From positions 1 through 34,624 of the forward strand of contig CAXSDR010000030.1 in assembly GCA_964236445.1 (NCBI GenBank): 34,624 nucleotides of DNA, read 5' to 3'. The first letter of the stretch is position 1, and the number at the start of each line of letters is the position of its first letter. The DNA comes from CAXSDR01 sp964236445 (GTDB lineage Bacteria > Actinomycetota > Actinomycetes > Motilibacterales > Motilibacteraceae). The notes under the pieces were generated by a model, which saw nothing but the letters and a program-made list of their open reading frames with translations, was not told where the DNA came from and did no database searches. This document shows positions 7,287 through 15,565 of the stretch, one piece after another. Made by a program: the position numbers and the translations under genes.

Positions 7287-8783
7287 GTGTCCACTGAAAC
7301 TTCCATTCCGAGCTCACGGGTGAACCCGCAGGAGAGCCCGCCGACCGCACCGCCCGCTGGGCGTACGCCGCACATCTCAGCCGCCAGCCTCGTGCTGGCG
7401 GTGATCCTTTCCTGCCAGCTGATGGTCGTGCTGGACGGCACCATCGTGAACGTCGCGCTGCCCGATATGCAGCACGCGCTGCGCTTCAGCAGCACGCAGC
7501 TGTCGTGGGTGCTCAACGCCTACACGCTGACTTTCGGTGGGCTCCTGCTGCTCGGAGCGCGCGCGGGTGACCTGCTCGGCCGTCGCCGCACGTTTCTCAC
7601 CGGCATCGCCGTGTTCACCGCAGCGTCGTTCCTGGGCGGCTTCGCGACGACGGGGTGGTTCCTCCTCGTCGCCCGCGCGCTGCAGGGCGTGGGTGGCGCG
7701 CTCGCCGCCCCGTCGTCGCTGGCGCTGTTGACCACGATGTTCCCCGAGGGTCGCGAGCGGCTCCGCGCGCTCGGCCTCTTCACCGCCGTGTCCATCGGTG
7801 GCGGCGCCATCGGCCTGATCGCCGGCGGCATGCTCACGCAGTGGGCGTCCTGGCGTTGGGTGATGTTCGTCAACGTCCCGATCGGCGCATTGGTCTATGC
7901 ACTCGGTCGCGCCGTGCTTCCCGAGACGCATGGCCACCACGGTCGCTTCGACCTGGCGGGCGCCCTCACATCGACCGGCGGCATGGGCTCGCTCGTCTTC
8001 GGCTTCGTCAACGCAGCCTCTTCAGGCTGGGGCGACGCACTGACGATCACGTCATTCGTCGCGGGGATCGTGCTGCTGACGTCGTTCGTCTTCGTCGAGC
8101 TGCGTGCCGACGAGCCGATCACCCCGCTGCGCCTGCTCACCGGTGGCAGCCGCACCAGTGCCAACGTGGCCCGAGGACTGCTCTTCGCGGGGATGTACGG
8201 GCTGTTCTTCTTCCTCACCCAGTTCTTGCAGGACGCGCTGGGCTACAGCTCGCTGAAGACCGGCTTCGCCTTCCTGCCGCTGCCGCTCACCGTGTTCGCA
8301 GTGTCCCGGGTCACGAGCCGGGTGCTGGTCAACAGGATCAACGGCAAGGTGCTCATGCTGACGGGCATCGCCATGGCCTCCACGGGCTTCCTGCTCGCCA
8401 GCCGGCTCGACCTGTCGTCGTCCTACGGCGCGATCCTGCTCTCGCTGATGCTCTTCGGCACGGGCAACGGCCTGTCGTTCATCACCCTCACGTCCGCGGC
8501 CCTCGCCGGAGTTCCCGCCGAGGACGCAGGCGCCGCCTCCGGCCTCGTCAACGTCACTCAGCAGCTCGGAGGCACGCTGGGCGTGGCGATCCTCGTCACG
8601 ATCTTCGGTACCTTCAGCCGGCACGCGCCGACAGTCGCCGGGCTCGATGCCGCCACGCAGGCGGCGCACGCCTTCGCCTACGGCGCCGACCGGGCGTTCC
8701 TCGCGTCGTCGGTCTTCCTGGTCGCCGCGTTCATCCTCGTCGCCACTCTGGTGAAGGTCCCTCGCTTGAGCACCCAGCGTTAG
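7287..8783 (+). CDS. MFS drug exporter, DHA2 family (14 membrane helices)
   Basis: A 498-residue inner-membrane antiporter that probably expels drugs or other toxic compounds using the proton gradient. LDGTIVNVALP at residues 50-60 is the motif typical of the 14-helix DHA2 group. GARAGDLLGRRR matches MFS motif A in the loop between helices 2 and 3. Hydrophobic segments continue to the C-terminus, ending in a short basic tail. The frame opens at GTG 7287 (VSTETSIP) with a weak GGGG upstream. The divergent TetR gene and operators indicate ligand-induced expression. The substrate cannot be told from sequence. Confidence 0.93.
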   Translation: MSTETSIPSSRVNPQESPPTAPPAGRTPHISAASLVLAVILSCQLMVVLDGTIVNVALPDMQHALRFSSTQLSWVLNAYTLTFGGLLLLGARAGDLLGRRRTFLTGIAVFTAASFLGGFATTGWFLLVARALQGVGGALAAPSSLALLTTMFPEGRERLRALGLFTAVSIGGGAIGLIAGGMLTQWASWRWVMFVNVPIGALVYALGRAVLPETHGHHGRFDLAGALTSTGGMGSLVFGFVNAASSGWGDALTITSFVAGIVLLTSFVFVELRADEPITPLRLLTGGSRTSANVARGLLFAGMYGLFFFLTQFLQDALGYSSLKTGFAFLPLPLTVFAVSRVTSRVLVNRINGKVLMLTGIAMASTGFLLASRLDLSSSYGAILLSLMLFGTGNGLSFITLTSAALAGVPAEDAGAASGLVNVTQQLGGTLGVAILVTIFGTFSRHAPTVAGLDAATQAAHAFAYGADRAFLASSVFLVAAFILVATLVKVPRLSTQR

Positions 8784-8847
8784 TGGCAGGCTGCGCCCAG
8801 GAGTTCCGCCGGCGGGGTGCCGGGGACGCTGAGGCACGGGAGAAGCC

Positions 8848-10488
<1,641 letters not shown>

Positions 10489-10511
10489 CCATCAGTCGCT
10501 GCCAGCGTGCT

Positions 10512-10530
10512 GCGCGATGCCGCCTCGCGC
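10512..10530. terminator. Weak hairpin between convergent genes
   Basis: GCGCGA pairs with TCGCGC around a 7-base loop in the 93-base gap between the pgm stop and the convergent DUF222/HNH stop. The stem is short with no T-run, so it is only a candidate shared terminator. Confidence 0.25.
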
Positions 10531-10581
10531 GTGCGTTCGGTGTTGGAGCAAGAGACGACGCAGCGGTGGTGCAGCGCTTGG

Positions 10582-11949
10582 TCAGCAGTGGGACGCGGTC
10601 CGGGAGGACGTCGGCGGCGGCAGCGCGTAGCTCACCGGATCGCGTTGCCAGGCACGCCCGTTCGGATCGGTCCACCGCACGCCGCCATCGGTCTCGCGTT
10701 GCCATCGCCACGTGGTGAAGGTCTTGAGGCGGTGGTGCCGTCTGCAGAGGAGACCGCAGTTGAGCTGGTCCGTGCAACCACCGTCGGCGTGAGGAATGCC
10801 GTGGTCGGCGTCGCAGAACCACACCGCTGCCGTGCAGACGGGGAATGTGCAGTGCCGATCGCGGCTGTAGAGCAGACGACGCGTGCGCGGCGACGGGGCA
10901 TAGCTGCTGTCGGACACGGCCAGGGCGACGCCGCTCACTGCGTCCGTCACCACCGCGCGCCATGCCGAGCTCCTGAAGTGGTCACGCGCGATGCCGGCCG
11001 GGATCGGGCCATAGCCCGCGAGTTCCACGTGCTCTTCGGCAAGACCTGCCCACGTGGCCGCATCGGCATAGACGTGGACCGCAGGTAGCAAGCCTCGTCG
11101 GGACCGGGGCTCGCTGTCGGCAACAGCATGTCGGCACAGATCGACGAGGGCGTCGAATCTGCGCTGGTCGAGGGTGCGGGCGTCGCCCATCGCCTGCAGC
11201 CCAGTTGCCCGGAGGTCGAGCGCTGTCCACACCGTCGTCACGTCCATCGCCGGACCGATGAACGTCAATGAAGCCTGCGCGTGCGGCTCAGCACGGCGCG
11301 TCACCTGCCGGTCGCGCGCCGCCGACCGCGCGGCCAGCTCCGCGGCTGCCGGGTCGGCACGCACAGCGGCGCGCCGGGCCCGTTGACGCAGCTGTGACGG
11401 CGTGGAGCGAGCGCAGGCGCGGAGCGGGTCGTCACCGTCGGTCTCGGTCTGGGCAAGCACTGTGCGAAGCAGGTCGTCGACGACACCGCGCGTCGTGACC
11501 GGGTCGAGATGGCGGGTCTCATCGTCAATCACCCGCGCATGCGCGGGCGACAGGCGCCCTTCCTCCATGGCGTCGCGAACGCCTAGCAACGGCCCGGCCA
11601 GCGCGCGGGCCAGGTCCACGTCGGCACGCGCCGACCCACCACACCCCACCAGGGCCACCCGCACATGCTCACGCGCGAAGTCATTGACCTCTGAGACTCG
11701 ATGACCGGCCACGGCAACGACCGCCTTGGAGTGCTGGGCGTTGAGCCATCGCGAGGACAGCTCCCAAGCCTGTAGCAGCCTCACCCGGTCGACGTCGTCG
11801 AGCAGGTTCGCCTCGATCTGTGACAGCCAGGTGATAGCCGCGACGCCAGGGCCCGCCGCCACCGCCTCGGCCAGCGCGCTCGCCGACCGGCCGCGCGGCT
11901 GCACGACGGCAGCCACGCGCACCACCGGAGACACCGCGCATTCGAACAT
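10582..11949 (-). CDS. DUF222 / HNH endonuclease (13E12-type) protein
   Basis: A 455-residue protein with an N-terminal DUF222 region (for example QLRQRARRAAVRADPAAAE and the stretch through RRFDALVDLCRHAV) and a C-terminal HNH nuclease. The HNH part has CTFPVC, FCDADHGIPHADGG, QLNCGLLCRRHH and a Trp-rich tail, giving the cysteines and histidines for metal and catalysis. The family is highly multiplied in actinobacteria, and several M. tuberculosis 13E12 proteins are in the SOS regulon. The start is ATG 11949, in the middle of a perfect LexA box with a TACGAT seven bases upstream, which suggests a leaderless, damage-induced transcript. The frame could extend to 12051, but that would overlap the upstream kinase gene. 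Confidence 0.9.
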   Translation of the reverse strand: MFECAVSPVVRVAAVVQPRGRSASALAEAVAAGPGVAAITWLSQIEANLLDDVDRVRLLQAWELSSRWLNAQHSKAVVAVAGHRVSEVNDFAREHVRVALVGCGGSARADVDLARALAGPLLGVRDAMEEGRLSPAHARVIDDETRHLDPVTTRGVVDDLLRTVLAQTETDGDDPLRACARSTPSQLRQRARRAAVRADPAAAELAARSAARDRQVTRRAEPHAQASLTFIGPAMDVTTVWTALDLRATGLQAMGDARTLDQRRFDALVDLCRHAVADSEPRSRRGLLPAVHVYADAATWAGLAEEHVELAGYGPIPAGIARDHFRSSAWRAVVTDAVSGVALAVSDSSYAPSPRTRRLLYSRDRHCTFPVCTAAVWFCDADHGIPHADGGCTDQLNCGLLCRRHHRLKTFTTWRWQRETDGGVRWTDPNGRAWQRDPVSYALPPPTSSRTASHC

Positions 11950-11957
11950 ATGTTCGA
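11942..11957. promoter_or_regulatory. LexA (SOS) box
   Basis: TCGAACATATGTTCGA is a perfect 16-bp palindrome and fits the actinobacterial LexA consensus TCGAAC-N4-GTTCGA. It contains the ATG (11949-11947, minus strand) of the DUF222/HNH gene. A -10-like TACGAT lies next to it at 11959-11964 (minus strand), seven bases before the ATG. LexA bound here would cover the predicted transcript start and the start codon. Confidence 0.88.
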
Positions 11958-11996
11958 TCGTAGCACTCACTGCCGACAGTGAAGAAGTGGGACATC

Positions 11997-12545
11997 TCAG
12001 GTCGCGCTGGTCGGTGTCTCGTCGACGTAGCGCAGTGCCTCGTCCACGCAAGCGGGCAGATCGCCACGCGTGTCGAGAACGAGCCGCTCGTCGGAGCGGG
12101 GTTCATAGCCTTCGGCCGTCTCGGTCACCTCTTCCCACGTCGGTTGCGTGAAACCAGGGAGGTCGGAGGTGCGCGTCGTGACGCGCCGGCGGTGCTCGAC
12201 AGCGTCCGGGCACACGGTCTCGATCACGAAGAGGCGCACGCCTGCTGCAGCGGCCGTCCCCACCCAACCCTGTCGCGCGGCCTGCACCGGGCTGACCGCA
12301 TCGACGATCACCGTGAGTCCCCGAACGAGCTGCGGTGTCGCGATCGCGTGCGCCACGGCGTAGGCCGCGATCCCGGTCTGCTGGCGCGTCAAGCCTTGGC
12401 GCCACATCGCAGCCTCGATGGCGTCGATGCGCAGCAGCACCGCCGCGCGCCGATCCGCGATCGCGGCGGCGATGGTCGACTTGCCGGTGCCCGGCAGCCC
12501 GCAGATCTGGACCAGCATGGCGTCGGACCACCTGTTCTCGCTCAC
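11997..12545 (-). CDS. Small P-loop kinase / AAA_33-like ATPase
   Basis: A 182-residue nucleotide-binding protein. The Walker A loop GLPGTGKST is at residues 16-24, followed by LLRIDAIEAAMWRQG, resembling the DxxE segment after strand 2 in small-molecule and zeta-toxin-like kinases. LTVIVDAVSPVQAARQGW and a later RRRVTTRTSD, possibly a lid arginine region, fit the AAA_33 group. The substrate is unknown. It starts at GTG 12545, overlapping the sirB stop by four bases, so it is the last gene of the nitrate/siroheme operon and probably translationally coupled. Why a kinase sits here is unclear. I see no antitoxin partner. Confidence 0.75.
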   Translation of the reverse strand: MSENRWSDAMLVQICGLPGTGKSTIAAAIADRRAAVLLRIDAIEAAMWRQGLTRQQTGIAAYAVAHAIATPQLVRGLTVIVDAVSPVQAARQGWVGTAAAAGVRLFVIETVCPDAVEHRRRVTTRTSDLPGFTQPTWEEVTETAEGYEPRSDERLVLDTRGDLPACVDEALRYVDETPTSAT

Positions 12546-13216
12546 GGCTCGCTCGGCGCCGCGCGCTCGAGGATGACCTCGGCGACCTCGGGCGCGTTCC
12601 CCAACGGGTCACTGACGACATCGGCTCCACAGAGTGTCATGCGGTCTGCGAACTCGCCTGGTGCGAGCAGATAGGTGGCGATGGCGACGCGTGCTGCTCC
12701 GCGCCCGCGAAGCATCGCGACGGCCTCGGTCGGTGTCGGTGACGCAGCCGAGGCGTACGCCGCCAGCACCGGGACCCCGAGCTGCCGCCCGAGCTGCTCG
12801 GCGACGGACTCGGTGACCGCCCGCGAGTCCGGCGATGACGAGCCCGCAGCGCCGAGGACGACGGCGTCGGGCGGCGCCCAGCCCGCCTCGATGAGCCGGC
12901 GCTCCACGACGGCGAACAGTCGGTCGTCCGGCCCGACGGGACGTGCGATCGACACGGGATGTGGAGCGTCGCCCGCGACCTCGGGAAGGTCGACGTTCAC
13001 GTGATAACCGGGCGCCAGCAGCATCGGCACGACGACGCAGGGTCCGGTGAGCCGCTCGAAGACCTGCCCCACGGTCGGCGAGGCCACGTCGAGATAGCCG
13101 ACGTGGACCGAGCGCTCCGGAGCCAGCGTGGCCACCCGCGCGGCGACCGTCTCCACAGTGCGAAGTCCCCGTGCGTCCCGCGTGCCGTGAGCGGCGATGA
13201 CGAGCGGGAGCGTCAC
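12542..13216 (-). CDS. sirB: Sirohydrochlorin ferrochelatase (SirB/CbiX family)
   Basis: Inserts Fe(II) into sirohydrochlorin to make siroheme, the cofactor of NirB. The 224-residue length matches the two-domain CbiX type. The first half has LVIAAHGTRDARG with the metal-binding His and later VVVPMLLAPGYHVNVDLP with a second His. The second half repeats the fold with VVLGAAGSSSPDSR and VAIATYLLAPGEFADRM. GTG 13216 overlaps the upstream methyltransferase stop by four bases. Cobalt chelation for cobalamin is an alternative for the family, but the nitrite reductase context favours iron. Confidence 0.88.
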   Translation of the reverse strand: MTLPLVIAAHGTRDARGLRTVETVAARVATLAPERSVHVGYLDVASPTVGQVFERLTGPCVVVPMLLAPGYHVNVDLPEVAGDAPHPVSIARPVGPDDRLFAVVERRLIEAGWAPPDAVVLGAAGSSSPDSRAVTESVAEQLGRQLGVPVLAAYASAASPTPTEAVAMLRGRGAARVAIATYLLAPGEFADRMTLCGADVVSDPLGNAPEVAEVILERAAPSEP

Positions 13217-13986
13217 GCGCTCACCACGGCAGAGGCAACGGCAGAAGCCGAGCTCGCCAGTGCTGCCACTTCGCCTACGACCACCACAGCCGGGGAGCGC
13301 ACGCCTGCAGCCGCGACCATCGCCGCGAGGTCACCCAACGTCGCGAGAAGCACCGTTCCGGAATCGGTGGTCCCCTGTCGTACGACGGCAGCAGGTGTCG
13401 AAGGGGATCGACCACCGGCCATCAGCGTCGCGGTGATGGCTTCGAGGTTGGACATGGCCATGAGGACCACCAGAGTGCCACCCAGACGGCCGAGGAGGTC
13501 CCAGTCGACGGTGCTCGCCTCGTGGCCGGGGGGCACGTGCCCCGACACGACAGTCACCTGCTGGGAAAGCCCGCGGTGCGTGACCGGGATGCCGGCCCAG
13601 GCAGGAGCTGCGAGCGCGCTCGATATGCCGGGCACCACGTCATAGTCGATTCCGGCACGCCGGCACGCGAGCGCCTCTTCGCCGCCACGGCCGAATACAA
13701 AAGGGTCCCCGCCCTTGAGTCGTACGACGCGCTTGCCCTGCGCCGCCCTGCCCAGCATCACGGCCTCGATGTCGTCCTGGGAAGCGGTGTGGTGACCGCG
13801 ACGCTTGCCGACGTAGATGACCTCGGCATGGGCGCGGCAGTGCACCAGCAGCTCGTGAGGGGCGAGCGCGTCGATCAGCACGACGTCAGCGGCGGCAAGC
13901 ATGCGCAGGGCCTTGACGGTCACCAGCTCGGGATCCCCCGGCCCGGCGCCGACGATCGCCACGTGGCCGCTCGTCCCGGATGTCAC
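13213..13986 (-). CDS. cobA: Uroporphyrinogen-III C-methyltransferase (SUMT)
   Basis: Uses two SAM to turn uroporphyrinogen III into precorrin-2, the branch point to siroheme. Family motifs are clear: VAIVGAGPGDPELVTVKAL at the start, VIYVGKRRGHH, VRLKGGDPFVFGRGGEE, VVPGISSALAAPAWAGIPVTHRG and a late VVVVGEV. At about 257 residues it is a stand-alone SUMT without the CysG-type dehydrogenase/chelatase part. GTG 13986 is preferred because it overlaps the upstream stop by four bases with AGGA five bases before it. ATG 14001 is also in frame, but a GGAGGG abuts it directly, too close for a normal site. Confidence 0.93.
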   Translation of the reverse strand: MTSGTSGHVAIVGAGPGDPELVTVKALRMLAAADVVLIDALAPHELLVHCRAHAEVIYVGKRRGHHTASQDDIEAVMLGRAAQGKRVVRLKGGDPFVFGRGGEEALACRRAGIDYDVVPGISSALAAPAWAGIPVTHRGLSQQVTVVSGHVPPGHEASTVDWDLLGRLGGTLVVLMAMSNLEAITATLMAGGRSPSTPAAVVRQGTTDSGTVLLATLGDLAAMVAAAGVRSPAVVVVGEVAALASSASAVASAVVSA

Positions 13987-15173
13987 ACCGGATCCTCGCA
14001 TCCCTCCGGCTGATGAGGAGGGTCGAAGGCCAGCCGGTAGCCCCGCTTGACCACGGTTTGCACGCAGCGGGGGTCGCCGAGCGCGGCACGCAGGCGCGTC
14101 ATCGCCATCTCCACGGCGTGCTCGTCGGCGGTTGCGCGTACGCCCTCGGGCGCCGCTCGTAGGAGGTCGGTGCGGGACACGACGCGGCCCGGGTGCTTCG
14201 CGAGCGCGCGCAGCAGAGCCATCGGCACCGGTGCGAGCGGCTTCATCGCCCCGTCGACCACCACGGCCTGGCCGCGGATCTCGAGCAGGTGTCCGGCAAC
14301 GGTCATGACCTGTCCGCGCCGGGCCGGCAGCTCCGCCACGACCTCGCGCACGAGGTTGCCGAGACGGGAGCGTTCCGGCTGCACGGTCGGCACATCGGCG
14401 CGGTCGAGCGGGCCGGCGGTGACAGGGCCCACGCAGATGGCAAGCACGCTGCGCCGGAACGCGTCGAGCATCCGTTCCAGCAGCCCGTCGCTCTCGGCGG
14501 CGCGCATGAGGCTCACGACGGCAGGCGCGCTGGTGAACGTGACGGCGTCGACCTGGCCGCTGACGATCGCCTCGATGAGCCGGTGCAGCGGCGCAGAGTC
14601 CTCGGGCGCAACCCAGCGATAGACGGGCACCTCGACGACGTCGGCCCCTGCTGTGCGGAGGGCGTCGACGACGTCGGGCAGGGGCTCGCCGTGCAGCTGG
14701 ACGACGATGCGCTTGCCCTCGAGGTCACTCTCGAGCAGGTGTTCGAGCATCTCCGACGACGACTCGGAAGCCGGTGACCACGCGTCGACCAGCCCGGCGG
14801 CGCGTACGGCGCCACGTGCCTTGGGACCACGGGCGAGCACCGAGGCTGCGGAGAGCCGCTCGCGCAGCTGCTCGCCGATGCCCCAGCCATCGGCCGCCTC
14901 GAGCCAGCCGCGGAAGCCGATGCCTGTCGTGACGACGACGAGGTCGATCTGCGTGTCGACACAGTGCTGGGTCGCCGACAGGAGCTCGGCATCGTCGGGC
15001 AGCGGGATGATGCGGATCGCGGGGGCGTGCACCACTTTGGCGCCGCGCCGCTCGAGCAGGGAGCCGAGCTCCTCGGCACGACGGGCGGCGGTGACCGCCA
15101 CGGTCCAGCCGGCGAGAGGCAGCGTGACCGCAGGGACGGTCATGCTCTCGTCCGCCACCAGAGCAGAGGTCAC
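13983..15173 (-). CDS. nnaR: NnaR-type regulator: HemD-like domain fused to winged helix
   Basis: A 396-residue fusion. Residues about 20-265 are a uroporphyrinogen-III synthase-like domain (GWTVAVTAARRAEELGSLLERRGA, VVVTTGIGFRGWLEAA, VDAVTFTSAPAV, CVGPVTAGPL). Residues about 300-385 are an OmpR-type DNA-binding domain (ALLRALAKHPGRVVSRTDLL, AVEMAMTRLRAALGD, VKRGYRLAF). This is the architecture of NnaR, which in Streptomyces and Mycobacterium regulates nitrate/nitrite assimilation together with GlnR. Whether the HemD part is catalytic or a tetrapyrrole sensor is not known. It overlaps nirD by four bases at GTG 15173. ATG 15143 is an alternative start. No receiver domain is present. Confidence 0.88.
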   Translation of the reverse strand: MTSALVADESMTVPAVTLPLAGWTVAVTAARRAEELGSLLERRGAKVVHAPAIRIIPLPDDAELLSATQHCVDTQIDLVVVTTGIGFRGWLEAADGWGIGEQLRERLSAASVLARGPKARGAVRAAGLVDAWSPASESSSEMLEHLLESDLEGKRIVVQLHGEPLPDVVDALRTAGADVVEVPVYRWVAPEDSAPLHRLIEAIVSGQVDAVTFTSAPAVVSLMRAAESDGLLERMLDAFRRSVLAICVGPVTAGPLDRADVPTVQPERSRLGNLVREVVAELPARRGQVMTVAGHLLEIRGQAVVVDGAMKPLAPVPMALLRALAKHPGRVVSRTDLLRAAPEGVRATADEHAVEMAMTRLRAALGDPRCVQTVVKRGYRLAFDPPHQPEGCEDPV

Positions 15174-15565
15174 AGGCCGCCTACCTGGACGACGCCGCGT
15201 TCAACGCGTACGTCGTAGGTGACGAGGGACACGGTGTCGTCGTCGAGGCAGGCACCGGTGTGGATGTCGAAGACCTGCTTATACATCGGGGACGCGACGG
15301 TGGTGACCGCCCCGCGAGTTCCGACGATGCCGCGGCTCATCACATTGGCCTTGCTGAAGGGATCGCGGTTGGCCAGCGCCACGACGTCACCGTCGGCGAG
15401 CCGGAAGATCGCGACCTGGCGACCCGAGAGCAGGGCGGCGACACCCCGCTCGGGAAGGAGGTCGTCGAAGCGGCAGACATCCATCCAGGCAGTGTCCCCC
15501 GCTAATGTTTCGTCGAGTGTCACGACCGTGTCGGTCACCTGCGCGATGTCGAGCTGAGCGGTCAT
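15170..15565 (-). CDS. nirD: Nitrite reductase small subunit NirD
   Basis: A 131-residue partner of NirB in NADH-dependent reduction of nitrite to ammonium. It has the Rieske-like beta fold (VAIFRLADGDVVALANRDP, GIVGTRGAVTTVASPMYKQVFDIHTGACLDDD) but lacks the Cys-His pairs that bind a [2Fe-2S] cluster, as is usual for assimilatory NirD. The start is ATG 15565, with GGAGGTT eight bases upstream and a four-base overlap with the nirB stop. The open frame extends far upstream, but that part is antisense-like text inside nirB. Confidence 0.95.
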   Translation of the reverse strand: MTAQLDIAQVTDTVVTLDETLAGDTAWMDVCRFDDLLPERGVAALLSGRQVAIFRLADGDVVALANRDPFSKANVMSRGIVGTRGAVTTVASPMYKQVFDIHTGACLDDDTVSLVTYDVRVERGVVQVGGL

